From the NCBI RefSeq assembly GCF_014212495.1, contig NZ_JACKZC010000003.1, forward strand, positions 347,992-411,991: 64,000 bases of DNA. Reading direction: 5' to 3'. Both the position numbers and the translations under genes were made by a program. Source of the stretch: Pontibacter sp. Tf4. Its GTDB lineage: Bacteria > Bacteroidota > Bacteroidia > Cytophagales > Hymenobacteraceae. The notes below the pieces were generated by a model. The model had not been told where the DNA came from, ran no database searches, and was given only the letters and a program-made list of their open reading frames with translations. Position 1 is the first letter of the stretch. Each line of letters starts with the position of its first letter. This document shows positions 1-8,174 of the stretch, piece after piece.

Positions 1-2
1 TT

Positions 3-1109
3 GAAGAGTATCTACCGGCTGAAGAAGTAGATTATCAGCCCATTAGATTTCTGACAACACACGGTTATACAGAGTTACTAAAGAACCTTAAAAGCAATAA
101 GTCTGCCTTATCCAGTTTAAAAGATGAAAAGGAAATATTTGAAAGTATTTGCCATTTCATAGTTGAGAATAAAGTTACCATAAGATATTTAGACACTTAC
201 CAGCTTATAGAGACGTTCTTTAACTACCACTGTGTCCGAATCAATGTTCAGGCTGAATTATTTGTCAAGGCTGCCTATAAAATTATTGAGGGACTGGAGC
301 AATCCAATCATTACAGTGCTACAAAGTCAAGAGTAGTTAAAGCTTTTAAGGAGGCAGGAACACAGAAAATCCGCATTGAAGATCTTAAACCCATTCTTAT
401 TCCCTATAATACTTGGTACCGGTTCGGTCATTCTGACATCATAACCTACATCATAGCAAAGTATATTGATTGCTTTGGGGGAGATGAATCTTCAGAGCTG
501 GTCACAAAATCCTTATATATACCTTATGATCATAGGATTCTTCAATTTCTACAAAGCGCCAATGCTACTAAGTTTTGGGAGTTTTATATTATTCCCGAAT
601 TAGAAAAATTGATTGGCAGTATAAACTTTACAGATCAACAAACTATACTTCTCTCCTTTATTGATTTCTTTAGTATAAAGTTTGAGTTAGCCTGGAAGAA
701 AAAGGAAAAAAGCTTTGAATTTTCCTCAGGCTCAAATTCAGAATCTCATTATGAAAATATTTTACACTTTTGCGGTATCGAGTTCTACATAAGTGATTTT
801 GAGAATTACTTCGTGGAAGATTACCAACACGGGGATAACATTACGAAGCTATCTGTAAATACCAATGTTCTGCGAAGGCTCTATGAGAGAGTAATTAATA
901 CTGTTCCTAGAAGAACAAGTCGATACACATCAAATGGGGATCCCGTAACAGTATTTAACATAATACTATACGATTTTCTCAAAGCAGAAGAAAATTATAT
1001 AATTGCAGAAGACATTGGTATGGTATCATATGTGCAAGGCACAATTCAAGCCATTCGTTCGATTATAGAAAATAATAAAGTATTGCCAACAAAGCATAAA
1101 CGGTTTTAA
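3..1109 (+). CDS. Hypothetical protein, 5' part beyond the window edge
   Basis: The reading frame is open without a stop from base 3 to the TAA at 1107-1109. About 368 codons are visible and the start lies upstream of the window. I do not recognise the family. The protein is rich in aromatic residues, Lys, Asn and Ile and looks like a soluble, mostly helical C-terminal region. No signal peptide, membrane segment or catalytic motif is visible. Codons are clearly more AT-rich than in the genes from 1484 onward, and there is no CTATAG-type palindrome in the coding part, which suggests acquired accessory DNA. C-terminal regions of large NTPases of defence loci can look like this, but that is only a guess. 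Reading it from the internal TTG at 609 would wrongly give a 166-residue protein. Confidence 0.6.
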   Translation, partial: EEYLPAEEVDYQPIRFLTTHGYTELLKNLKSNKSALSSLKDEKEIFESICHFIVENKVTIRYLDTYQLIETFFNYHCVRINVQAELFVKAAYKIIEGLEQSNHYSATKSRVVKAFKEAGTQKIRIEDLKPILIPYNTWYRFGHSDIITYIIAKYIDCFGGDESSELVTKSLYIPYDHRILQFLQSANATKFWEFYIIPELEKLIGSINFTDQQTILLSFIDFFSIKFELAWKKKEKSFEFSSGSNSESHYENILHFCGIEFYISDFENYFVEDYQHGDNITKLSVNTNVLRRLYERVINTVPRRTSRYTSNGDPVTVFNIILYDFLKAEENYIIAEDIGMVSYVQGTIQAIRSIIENNKVLPTKHKRF

Positions 1110-1150
1110 TATGACAATTTTATACTAGACGTTAACAAAGAATAGTATCA

Positions 1151-1477
1151 ATGCACCCACAAGTAACGGACTACATAACAAACTCCGGCAACCAACAGGA
1201 AATCCTGCAAACTATAAGGCAGCTCATACATGAAACCATACCAAATGTAACCGAAGAATTTAAGTGGGGCAGACCGGTTTTCAGAGCTAAGAAAGATTTT
1301 GCATATCTTAAAACTGCAAAGGCTTATGTCACGCTGGGCTTCTTTAAATTTGAAAAGCTGCACGACCCGGATAACCGCCTGGAAGGCACCGGCAAAGACA
1401 TGCGCCACATCAAGATTAAAACTATAAACTACATAGACTACGACCTGCTGACTTCGTGGTTTAAAGCTGCAAAATAA
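1151..1477 (+). CDS. DUF1801 domain protein
   Basis: A 108-residue protein of the DUF1801 (YdhG-like) family, small soluble proteins with no established biochemical function. The family pattern is visible: an N-terminal helix around QEILQTIRQLI, then EEFKWGRPVF, a central aromatic strand (AYVTLGFFKF) and a C-terminal helix. The length is near complete for the family. The gene ends 6 bases before the next start, so it is probably co-transcribed with the SRPBCC gene; such small families are often paired in Bacteroidota. The start ATG follows an AT-rich spacer that separates it from the accessory gene at the window edge. Confidence 0.8.
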   Translation: MHPQVTDYITNSGNQQEILQTIRQLIHETIPNVTEEFKWGRPVFRAKKDFAYLKTAKAYVTLGFFKFEKLHDPDNRLEGTGKDMRHIKIKTINYIDYDLLTSWFKAAK

Positions 1478-1483
1478 ACTAAG

Positions 1484-1951
1484 ATGACAAACCAGAAACT
1501 ACACATCCAGACCGCCCTGCAAATCCTGAAACCGGCGCACGAAGTGTTCCAGGCTATAGTTGATCCGGCCAAAATGTCGAACTACTTTATTTCGGAAGGT
1601 TCCGGTCCGATGGAAGAAGGCAAAACGGTTACCTGGAAATTCCCGGAGTTTGATGGAAGCTTCCCGGTGCGGGCGGGCAAAGTAGAGCAGGACAAGTACA
1701 TCTCCTATTATTGGGATGGCACCGACGGAACCGAGCTGCTGGTAGAGATCACCCTGACACCAAAAGGCGAAAATGCCACCGTTGTAACTATAACCGAAAA
1801 GGAAATGGATAACAACGAAGAAGGTTTAGCCTGGCTAATGGGCAACACAGCCGGCTGGGCCAACTTCCTGGCTTGCCTGAAAGCGTACCTGGAGCACGGT
1901 ATTAACCTCCGCAAAGGCGCTTTTGATTTTATGAAGCCGGACCAACTATAG
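1484..1951 (+). CDS. SRPBCC / AHSA1-like domain protein
   Basis: A 155-residue protein with the START/Bet v1-like fold of the activator-of-Hsp90 (AHSA1) family. Visible family features are the N-terminal strand with hydrophobic spacing, a helix around AHEVFQAIVDPAKMSNYF, the central strands ending in VTWKFPEF and ISYYWDG, and the long C-terminal helix with WANFLACLKAYLEHG. Members bind hydrophobic ligands or act as co-chaperone-like proteins, and the substrate cannot be told from sequence. It follows the DUF1801 gene by 6 bases. The stop codon TAG lies inside an AACTATAGTT palindrome (1944-1953), and a second perfect copy sits at 1975-1984. Confidence 0.82.
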   Translation: MTNQKLHIQTALQILKPAHEVFQAIVDPAKMSNYFISEGSGPMEEGKTVTWKFPEFDGSFPVRAGKVEQDKYISYYWDGTDGTELLVEITLTPKGENATVVTITEKEMDNNEEGLAWLMGNTAGWANFLACLKAYLEHGINLRKGAFDFMKPDQL

Positions 1952-2006
1952 TTACAGCACGCGTACATACAACAAACTATAGTTATGCACTTATTTTAGC
2001 TGCTAC

Positions 2007-2912
2007 ATGCTCTCGCATAAACACGAAATTTTTATGGAAGTGGCGCGGCTGCTTAGCTTTACCAAAGCCAGCCAAACGCTGTTTATCAGCCAGTCGGCGC
2101 TCAGCAAGCAGGTAAAGGCGCTGGAAGAATACTATAAAACCGGTTTGTTTGAGCGCCTGGGAAATACCATTATTCTTACACCTGCCGGCAAGCTGCTTTA
2201 CGACAAACTTTTGGTAGCCAAGCAACTGCAACATGAGCTTTACCACGAGTTTCAGCAACTGAGCGAGAATTTCTCGCCCCAGGTAAACATGCTATTAGGG
2301 GCCAGCACCACCATTTCACTGTACATTCTGCCGCCCGTGCTGTCGGCGTACCTGCAGCAAAACCCCAGCGTAAACATTACACTCCGCAACCGCAACAGTG
2401 AAAACATTCTGAAAGCCCTGCTCGACCATGAACTTGACCTGGGCATTGTGGAAGGCATCAGCAAGGTAAGCAACGTTACTTATACCCCTTTCCTGACCGA
2501 TGATGTGATAGCCGTTTGCTCGGCACGTAACCCGCTTAAAAAACAACAGCTCGAAGTAAAAGACCTGTACGATATTCCGCTGGCACTGCGCGAGCATGGT
2601 TCTGGAACGCTGGCTGTGCTGGAAGCGGCGCTCGAGCAAAAGAACATTAACCTGCGTTCGCTGCCGATCCGCATCCGGCTGGGTGGCACCGAAGCCCTGA
2701 AAAACTTTGTACGCGTAGATACCTGCCTTGCCTTTCTGCCCCGCCAGGCCGTGCTGAAAGAACTACAGACCGGCGAACTGGTGGAAGTAACTATAAAAGA
2801 CCTGAAGGTGGTGCGAAGCTTCAATTTTATACAACGCAAAGGCACTGAAAGCAATTTTCCTTATAAAGACTTCATACAATTTACTAAACGTCACTATTCC
2901 AAACAGGCATAG
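2007..2912 (+). CDS. LysR-family transcriptional regulator
   Basis: A 301-residue LysR-type regulator. The N-terminal winged helix-turn-helix occupies residues 1-62 (FTKASQTLFISQSALSKQVK is the recognition region). The C-terminal periplasmic-binding-like effector domain runs from about residue 90 to 290. It is followed 66 bases downstream, on the same strand, by a threonine-synthase-like gene that it may regulate or share a transcript with; LysR regulators more often act on divergent genes, so this link is inference. The effector is unknown; the CysB/CysL-like type of effector domain would fit sulfur or amino-acid metabolism. Confidence 0.88.
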   Translation: MLSHKHEIFMEVARLLSFTKASQTLFISQSALSKQVKALEEYYKTGLFERLGNTIILTPAGKLLYDKLLVAKQLQHELYHEFQQLSENFSPQVNMLLGASTTISLYILPPVLSAYLQQNPSVNITLRNRNSENILKALLDHELDLGIVEGISKVSNVTYTPFLTDDVIAVCSARNPLKKQQLEVKDLYDIPLALREHGSGTLAVLEAALEQKNINLRSLPIRIRLGGTEALKNFVRVDTCLAFLPRQAVLKELQTGELVEVTIKDLKVVRSFNFIQRKGTESNFPYKDFIQFTKRHYSKQA

Positions 2913-2978
2913 CCTATTCCAATTTGCCATTTTGTTTCGTCATATGCTGTCTGCTATTTGCCGTACACAGATGCATAT

Positions 2979-4184
2979 ATGGCAACGACAATTGACAAAC
3001 AAATAAACCACCTTAGCACCCTGACCTGCTCCCGTTGTGGTACCCCTTATTCCGCTTTTCAAAAGCAGACTGTTTCGCCTTGCTGCCACATGCCGCTGCT
3101 GGTGCAGTATTTAAAAGGTATTCACTTCCCGAAATCTGAATTGAAGCACCGCGAAGGCACTATGTGGCGCTATGCGGAAATGTTACCCGTACTGCATCCT
3201 GAAAACATTGTGAGCCTGGGCGAGGGCTTTACTCCCATCCTTTCGCTTAAAAATTTATCGGCAAAATACGAGTTAAGTACGTTGCTGCTGAAAGATGAAG
3301 GACAAAACCCGACGGGTTCGTTTAAGGCGCGCGGGCTGAGTATGGCTATATCCAAAGCAAAGGAACATGGCGTGGAAGGCTGCATTATACCAACTGCCGG
3401 TAATGCTGGTGTAGCCATGGCTGCTTATTGCGCCAAAGCCGGCATGCGGGCTACCGTAGTGATGCCCCGCCATACGCCAAAAGCCTTTAAAGAAGAGTGC
3501 TACTGGTATGGCACCGAAGTGGTGCTGATTGACGGCCTGATAAACGATTGTGCTGCCAAAGTAAAAGAATTGAACCAGCACGGGGAGCTACTGGATGTAT
3601 CGACGCTGAAGGAACCATACCGCCTGGAAGGCAAAAAAACAATGGGCTACGAAATTGCCGAGCAACTGAGCTGGACCTTACCGGATGTGATACTCTACCC
3701 TGCCGGCGGCGGAACGGGTTTAATTGGCATCTGGAAAGCGTTTAAGGAAATGCAGCAGCTTGGCTGGCTGGATGCAACTATAAAATTACCCCGCATGGTA
3801 GCCGTGCAGGCCGCTAATTGCCAACCGCTCATCGAAACCTTAGCTGGCAGACAACCAAACGCGCAAAACTATGTAGGCAAACCAACTATAGCCAACGGAC
3901 TAGCTGTACCCCGTCCTTTAGGCGAAGCAATTATGCTGCAAACTATAGAAGAGTCTGGCGGCACGGCCATTAGTATTACTGATGCTGAAATGATAACCGG
4001 GCTGAAAGAATTAGGCGCAGCAGAAGGTTTGTTTGTAGCACCCGAAGGCGCTGCTGTCTGGATGGCAACCCGCAAATTACTGGCGTCCGGGCTTATCTCG
4101 CCAGATGAAAAGATCCTGCTGCTGAATACGGGCTCCGGTCAAAAATACATGGACAATCTTTCGGATGTTTATAGTCTGGAGTAG
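2979..4184 (+). CDS. Threonine synthase-like PLP enzyme
   Basis: A fold-type II pyridoxal-phosphate enzyme of the threonine synthase family, which converts O-phosphohomoserine to threonine and phosphate. An N-terminal zinc-ribbon-like segment has two Cys pairs (CSRC and CC about 20 residues apart), as in the archaeal-type enzymes. The PLP lysine lies in NPTGSFKARG, the phosphate-binding loop is PAGGGTGLIG, and the C-terminal GSGQKYMD is typical. The frame is open further upstream from a TTG at 2958, but the ATG at 2979 gives a normal N-terminus. It stands apart from a thrA-thrB context, so it may be a paralogue acting on a related beta/gamma-substituted amino acid. Confidence 0.82.
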   Translation: MATTIDKQINHLSTLTCSRCGTPYSAFQKQTVSPCCHMPLLVQYLKGIHFPKSELKHREGTMWRYAEMLPVLHPENIVSLGEGFTPILSLKNLSAKYELSTLLLKDEGQNPTGSFKARGLSMAISKAKEHGVEGCIIPTAGNAGVAMAAYCAKAGMRATVVMPRHTPKAFKEECYWYGTEVVLIDGLINDCAAKVKELNQHGELLDVSTLKEPYRLEGKKTMGYEIAEQLSWTLPDVILYPAGGGTGLIGIWKAFKEMQQLGWLDATIKLPRMVAVQAANCQPLIETLAGRQPNAQNYVGKPTIANGLAVPRPLGEAIMLQTIEESGGTAISITDAEMITGLKELGAAEGLFVAPEGAAVWMATRKLLASGLISPDEKILLLNTGSGQKYMDNLSDVYSLE

Positions 4185-4207
4185 TTTAGTTTTACAATTT
4201 TATTTCA

Positions 4208-4475
4208 TAGTGTAAGAACCCACCCCTGCCCCTCCAAGGAGGGGAATTTGCTTCATTCACATGAAATCAATTAATAAGGTGCCCTCGCTCGCATCTGGCG
4301 AGTGTGAGCTACTTAGTGGCGTCCCGCCACTTGTGCCTAAGACACAGATTAAGGCGGCCAGAGTCCGCAGGTAACACACACTCGCGAGACGCGAGCGAGG
4401 GCAGAGGGATCAGAGATCCGCGCCAGCAAAGGAATCTAAATTCCCCTCCTTGGAGGGGTTAGGGGGTGGGTTTGC
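4208..4475. repeat. Inverted-repeat element with CCCCTCC/GGAGGGG ends
   Basis: The 317-base spacer 4185-4501 is nearly filled by this element. Its outer ends are inverted copies: a left end reading ACCCACCCCTGCCCCTCC then AAGGAGGGGAATTTG, and a right end with AAATTCCCCTCCTTGGAGGG followed by TTAGGGGGTGGGTTT. A second, different palindromic element (4282-4402) is nested inside. The C-rich hairpin motif recurs at about 6855, 21755, 21830, 21905, 45063, 45270 and 51300. I see no open frame. It is a REP- or MITE-like element between a plus gene and the end of a minus gene. Confidence 0.7.
4282..4402. repeat. Palindromic repeat family A, copy 1
   Basis: A 121-base element with near-perfect terminal inverted repeats of about 27 bases, starting CCCTCGCTCGC and ending GCGAGCGAGGG. 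An inner hairpin AGTGGCG-tcc-CGCCACT lies at 4315-4331, and GCGGCCAGAG sits in the right half. The same architecture and sequences recur at 18031-18175, so this is a dispersed family. No coding potential is seen. Confidence 0.8.
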
Positions 4476-4501
4476 TACATAAAGAATAAGTCCAACTATA
4501 G

Positions 4502-5023
4502 CTACGCGCCGTTGGACTGTCCCCGCAGTACACGGGCCGTTACAAGCAGCTGCCCCACATGGCGCATGCTGTGCTCGGCCGCATGAAACAGCAAGCCTAT
4601 CACTGTAGACTCTACCTGCGCCCGTCCTACCCTGCGTACATCCTTTAATGTGCTTTCATCGGTTTGCCTGATCTGGTCCAATGCCGTATCTACCTGCTCA
4701 TGAAAAGCCTGCACCAGGTCCTGTGCTGATGCTTCGGTTGGCTTGCCTTCGGCGTACAAGTAGGCCAGTTGTTCTTCAGAGAGCGCTTCGCCGCGGGCAT
4801 AGGTTAGCAGGCGTTGTAGGATGCCGGTTAAGTGCTGCAGGTGGTACCCTACTGAAGCGACACCGGCCGGCCGTTCCCAGATCAGCTCTTCCGGAAACTC
4901 GTGCATGTAATTCTCTACTTCGTCGCGGGCCTGCAACAATGCGTGCGCCACGGGCTGCAACATGGCAGGTACACCGGCTACTGGGCCGCGAAGCCATACT
5001 TCCAGGTTTTTGGTTTGTGTCAT
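4502..5023 (-). CDS. DinB-like four-helix protein
   Basis: A 173-residue member of the DinB/YfiT superfamily, four-helix-bundle proteins that often hold a divalent metal through three histidines and act as thiol-dependent transferases or have unknown roles. Candidate metal ligands are the His in SVGYHLQHLTG and the His residues in LFHAAEHSMRHVGQ near the C-terminus, the usual positions. The length is normal for the family. It lies 33 bases downstream of the MDR oxidoreductase gene on the same strand, so the two may be co-transcribed. No signal peptide is seen, so it is cytoplasmic. Confidence 0.82.
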   Translation of the reverse strand: MTQTKNLEVWLRGPVAGVPAMLQPVAHALLQARDEVENYMHEFPEELIWERPAGVASVGYHLQHLTGILQRLLTYARGEALSEEQLAYLYAEGKPTEASAQDLVQAFHEQVDTALDQIRQTDESTLKDVRRVGRAQVESTVIGLLFHAAEHSMRHVGQLLVTARVLRGQSNGA

Positions 5024-5056
5024 GATGTTGGAATTAAGTATGAACTATAGTTTGGA

Positions 5057-6001
5057 TTAGCTTACATGCACTACTACTTTGCCACGTGTTTTGCGGGTCT
5101 CGACCTGCTCGTGCGCTTTGGCCATATCTTCGAAATCATACACATGCGATACGTGCGCAGTCAGTTTTCCCTGGCTCATCAGATCCGCGATCTTTGCCAT
5201 ATCTTCGCAGCTGGAGTGCACCAGGTAATTTTTGGCTTCAATATTCCGCTTTTTGGCTTCCTCCTGCACCGCTTCTTTTGCTCCGCCAAGTATAGACACA
5301 AGCTTACCGCCTTCTTTCAGGCACTTTAACGAGCGCAGCGAATTTTCCTCACCCAGCGAGTCGAGCACGATGTCGGCATCCATCACCACGTCTTCTACTT
5401 TGTATTCGTTGTAATCGATCTGCTCATCTGCTCCCATGTTCATTATAAAATCGTGGTTCTCTTTGGATGCCGTGCCAATCACAAAAGCTTTGAAATATTT
5501 GGCAATCTGTACAGCAAAATGTCCTACGCCACCTGCAGCGGCATGTATCAGTACGCGCTGCCCCGGCTGTATATCGGCTTCGTTTACCAGCACCTGCCAG
5601 GCAGTTAGGGCAGCCAAGGTTGCAGCGGCAGCTTCGTGGTGCGGTATGTTGGCAGGTTTGTGTGCCAGGTGTGCTTCAGGTGCAGCTACATACTCGGCAT
5701 ACGCTTTGCCATGTCCCGGAAAATTGACCATCCCAAACACTTCGTCACCGGGTTTAAAATAAGTAACCTTCGCTCCTGCTTCCACCACTTCCCCCGAAAT
5801 ATCCCAGCCAGGTATCACAGGTGCAGTTTCTTTCAGGGTATTGTAAAGTGCTTTGCCTTCACGGGTTTTGGTGTCTACAGGATTTATGCTGATGGCGCGC
5901 ACTTTTACCAGTACTTCATCGTCTTTTATAGTTGGTTTATCAAGCTCGGTCAGCTGCAGGCTTTCCGGTGCACCAGGTTCTTTTACCACTAATGCTTTCA
6001 T
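5057..6001 (-). CDS. NADP-dependent MDR oxidoreductase (quinone reductase-like)
   Basis: A 314-residue medium-chain dehydrogenase/reductase of the zinc-free quinone oxidoreductase type. It has an N-terminal GroES-like domain (about residues 1-125, with GWDISGEVVEAG) and a Rossmann domain with nucleotide loop HAAAGGVGHFAVQIAK. The DYNE stretch follows a conserved MGADEQI. There are no structural-zinc cysteines. Such enzymes reduce quinones or enones with NADPH; the true substrate is unknown. It is the first gene of a likely pair with the DinB-like gene. Palindromic CTATAGTT copies lie just upstream of the ATG. Confidence 0.88.
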   Translation of the reverse strand: MKALVVKEPGAPESLQLTELDKPTIKDDEVLVKVRAISINPVDTKTREGKALYNTLKETAPVIPGWDISGEVVEAGAKVTYFKPGDEVFGMVNFPGHGKAYAEYVAAPEAHLAHKPANIPHHEAAAATLAALTAWQVLVNEADIQPGQRVLIHAAAGGVGHFAVQIAKYFKAFVIGTASKENHDFIMNMGADEQIDYNEYKVEDVVMDADIVLDSLGEENSLRSLKCLKEGGKLVSILGGAKEAVQEEAKKRNIEAKNYLVHSSCEDMAKIADLMSQGKLTAHVSHVYDFEDMAKAHEQVETRKTRGKVVVHVS

Positions 6002-6174
6002 AGTTATAGTTTAGGTTAGCTTTATTATACTTCCTAAACTATAGCTGTGACAAAAGGTTGTACCAAGTAGTTGTGTTTGGTCTCATTCAGAAAAACAGGC
6101 AAAGGCCGCCACTTCTTTATAACTTGCTGCCCCCATTGGCTGCACACGTAAATAGCAGCGTATGGGTAAGTACT

Positions 6175-6396
6175 ATGGAAGAACAAAAGAACAACCCTTT
6201 GCACGGCAAAACACTGGAGCGCATACTGGTGCAGCTCGTGGATTATTATGGCTGGGATGAACTGGGTTACAAGATCAACATCAACAGCTTTAACAATAAC
6301 CCCAGCATAAACTCCAGCCTTAAGTTTCTGCGCAAAACGCCCTGGGCCCGCCAGAAAGTAGAAGAACTATACATCCATACCTTTGCCAAAAAATAA
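6175..6396 (+). CDS. VF530 family (DUF2132) DNA-binding-like small protein
   Basis: A 73-residue protein of the VF530/DUF2132 family, small helical proteins first studied in Vibrio and thought to bind DNA. The family signature is visible from [10 protein letters not shown] through YYGWDELG to [11 protein letters not shown]. An upstream extension of the frame to 6058 exists, but the ATG at 6175 gives exactly the family length, so I take it as the start. The next gene begins two bases after the stop, so the two are translationally coupled. Confidence 0.85.
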   Translation: MEEQKNNPLHGKTLERILVQLVDYYGWDELGYKININSFNNNPSINSSLKFLRKTPWARQKVEELYIHTFAKK

Positions 6397-6398
6397 GC

Positions 6399-6788
6399 AT
6401 GAAAGACTATAAGAAATATTACATTATTCCGGCCGAGCCCGAACTGGTATATGCCGCTCTCACCAACCCGCTCACCCTGCAGGCCTGGACCGGCGAAGAG
6501 GCTGAAATGAGCACCGAACCCGGTTCCGAATTCTCGCTGTTTGAAGGCAGTATAGTTGGCAAAAACCTGGAATTTGAGGAAGGTAAGAAACTGGTGCAGC
6601 AATGGTACTTCGGCGAGCAGGAAGAGCCCTCTGTTGTAACTATAAAACTTCACCCGCACAAATACGGCACCTCCGCCGAGCTACGCCACACCAACATCCC
6701 CGACCAGGATTATGATGATATAGTTGAGGGCTGGGATACCGTTTACTTCGGCTCGCTGATCGAATTTTATGAAGACAATGACCGGTGA
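6399..6788 (+). CDS. START-like / SRPBCC domain protein
   Basis: A 129-residue protein of the START-like domain type common in Bacteroidota. The Bet v1 pattern is visible: an initial strand KKYYIIPAEPELVYAALTNP, a Trp-Thr-Gly-Glu segment, then strands ending in VQQWYFGEQ and VTIKL, and the final helix beginning WDTVYFGSLIEFYED. The function is unknown and ligand binding is inferred from the fold. It starts two bases after the VF530 gene and is probably in one operon with it. Confidence 0.8.
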   Translation: MKDYKKYYIIPAEPELVYAALTNPLTLQAWTGEEAEMSTEPGSEFSLFEGSIVGKNLEFEEGKKLVQQWYFGEQEEPSVVTIKLHPHKYGTSAELRHTNIPDQDYDDIVEGWDTVYFGSLIEFYEDNDR

Positions 6789-7060
6789 TTCCAGGGATTT
6801 TTCTGATTAACAGGATCAGGCTATGGTTTTATAGTTGGAGTTAATGTTTTATAGTTACCAGTTAACCCACCCCAACCCCTCCCAGGAGGGGAATTTCTGC
6901 TATTGCTATAGTTTGGAATAAGTTCTATAGTTGACATTTGACACCCCTATGAGCTATGCTCGCAAGTTTCGAACTCTCGTTCTCACTTGTCCTCAAGTGG
7001 ACAATTTCTGCCCTTAGTGTAGCTCCAGCTTTAGTTTATAGTTACAGTCCCTGAACAGGC
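6789..7060. repeat. Hairpin-unit repeat region upstream of structured element 1
   Basis: This part of the 709-base spacer (6789-7497) begins with a fragment of the GTGATT...GGATTT...CTGATT repeat (compare 46015-46284). It then has a C-rich hairpin unit (CCCCTCCcaGGAGGGG near 6875) and a second, longer unit with a TGTCCtcaaGTGGACA hairpin near 6988. Both units end in CTATAGTT or a variant. The same units precede the other two copies of the structured element. No gene is seen. Confidence 0.65.
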
Positions 7061-7135
7061 AGGCGCAGCCTGCCCCAAGGAGCTATAACCACGAGAAAAG
7101 TCGAAGCTTAATAGATACAAAATATAGATGAAGGT

Positions 7136-7376
7136 GGCTATCGAAAGATCACAGTCTTTGGGTTGAGCGCCTTGGCAGGTTCCGGTGCCGATCGGCAGCG
7201 CGACGTCAGGAGCGCAGGAAGCTGGCACCGCGCGATGCCCGAAGACGGGGCCTCCCGGCCCAGGAGGGAGCCAAGCTGACTATAAAACGATAGGTAAGTA
7301 AAGCTCCCAGGATGAATAGTGGCTATGAAAGGAACGGCTTGGTTCCAGTTGCAATTAGCTTCAACTATAGTATCAG
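7136..7376 (+). ncRNA. Candidate structured RNA element, copy 1
   Basis: First of three related elements (others at about 22089 and 51563). The core 7154-7246 folds as follows. Stem GTCTTTGGG/CCCGAAGAC (7154-7162 with 7238-7246) has one G-U pair only if the plus strand is transcribed. Then come internal loop TTGA/GATG, stem GCGC/GCGC, and a ten-position stem GGCAGGTTCC/GGAAGCTGGC (7174-7183 with 7217-7226). The latter encloses hairpin TGCC-gatc-GGCA and hairpin GCGC-ten bases-GCGC. In the other copies these stems have different but still complementary sequence. Downstream conserved blocks are CCTCC...GGAGG, AGCTCCCAGG and GGTTCCAG. An upstream hairpin GGCAGGC-gca-GCCTGCC lies at about 7058-7075. 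The element lies between convergent genes and has no open frame. Its function is unknown. A mobile non-coding repeat is the alternative. Confidence 0.6.
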
Positions 7377-7435
7377 ACACTAGCAGGAGCTGCGCACGCC
7401 GCTAGGTCTTTACAAACTATAGCAGGATATACTAT

Positions 7436-7490
7436 CAAACTATAAGACACATAAGATGTCTCGACTAGCGCTCGACATGACGAATGGTAT
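7436..7490. repeat. REP-like tail hairpin, copy 1
   Basis: The sequence ATGTC, then about 12 bases, then GACATGAC forms a short hairpin of the pattern ATKTCTCG...CTCGAMATGAC. Related copies follow the other two structured elements (about 22350 and 51830), where the arms read ATTTC/GAAAT instead, keeping complementarity. It may belong to the composite element or be an independent REP sequence. Confidence 0.5.
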
Positions 7491-7497
7491 ACGCTCC

Positions 7498-8142
7498 TTA
7501 ACTATCCCTGTTATTCAAATACCCCAACACCTCTTCTACAGTAGCTAAATCTCCCTGCTTACTATACTTCTCTATCCGTTTCATTTCTCCGGCAATTAAA
7601 CCCGCGCGGGTGCTTTCGGCTCTGCCTTGGGAGTGTACGGCTACTTCCTGCCACGGCAGTGGTTTTCCTGGCAAACTATACACTTTTAGTTCCGGGTACA
7701 GACGCAAAGCTGCAGTTGCGGCGGCCATAAAAGCACGGGGTTGCTGAAAAGGTGCTGCTGTCACGATGACGGAACTATAGTTGCGCTCCTTTGCGTGCTT
7801 CACCATGGAGTTGGCTTCTATACCAGTGTGCAGCATGTCGGTATTGGCTGGTACAGGCATTATCAACTCCATGGCTTCTTCTGGTATGCCTGCATTCATC
7901 ATGGCCTGTTTCCAGCTGGCGCCGCCCGGGTAGCCGCTCATGGCTTCGGTGCCTAAAAACAGTACTCGGGTAGTATACTTCTTCTGTAACAAAAATTTTG
8001 CAGCGGCAAAAGCGGCTTCCTGGTTATCTTCAGTCTGTCCAAATAAAAACAGGGCATCGGCGGGTGTGGCCGACAGGGTGTCGCAAAGCGTGCGGATGAT
8101 CAGTTCTTCTAACATAAGTGGCGTATACGCGGGCTGCAGCAT
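7498..8142 (-). CDS. YdcF/DUF218-like protein
   Basis: A 214-residue protein that resembles the DUF218 (YdcF/ElyC/SanA) superfamily. It has a starting strand ADALFLFGQ, then TTRVLFLGTEAMSGYPGG, a middle helix with MMNAGIPEEAMELI, the segment PANTDMLHTGIEA that corresponds to the usual S-x-NT-x-EN motif, and SSVIVTAAPFQQPRAF near the end. No signal peptide or membrane helix is seen, so it is probably cytoplasmic, unlike SanA/ElyC. The role is unknown. The ATG at 8115 (residue 10) is an alternative start that would leave more room for the divergent gene starting at 8175. Confidence 0.7.
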   Translation of the reverse strand: MLQPAYTPLMLEELIIRTLCDTLSATPADALFLFGQTEDNQEAAFAAAKFLLQKKYTTRVLFLGTEAMSGYPGGASWKQAMMNAGIPEEAMELIMPVPANTDMLHTGIEANSMVKHAKERNYSSVIVTAAPFQQPRAFMAAATAALRLYPELKVYSLPGKPLPWQEVAVHSQGRAESTRAGLIAGEMKRIEKYSKQGDLATVEEVLGYLNNRDS

Positions 8143-8174
8143 CAGGATTTACAGAAAATTACCTAAGTTCGGGC

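Noticed and set aside
609..1109. A complete 166-residue gene starting at the TTG at 609
   Set aside because: The same frame is open without a stop back to base 3 with similar codon use, so this is the end of a larger gene.
4208..4475. A CRISPR array
   Set aside because: The repeats here are inverted and nested, not direct repeats with regular spacers; no cas genes are in the window.
7138..7380. A minus-strand open frame of 80 residues across structured element 1
   Set aside because: The frame is not kept in the other two copies, and the change pattern follows stems, not codons.
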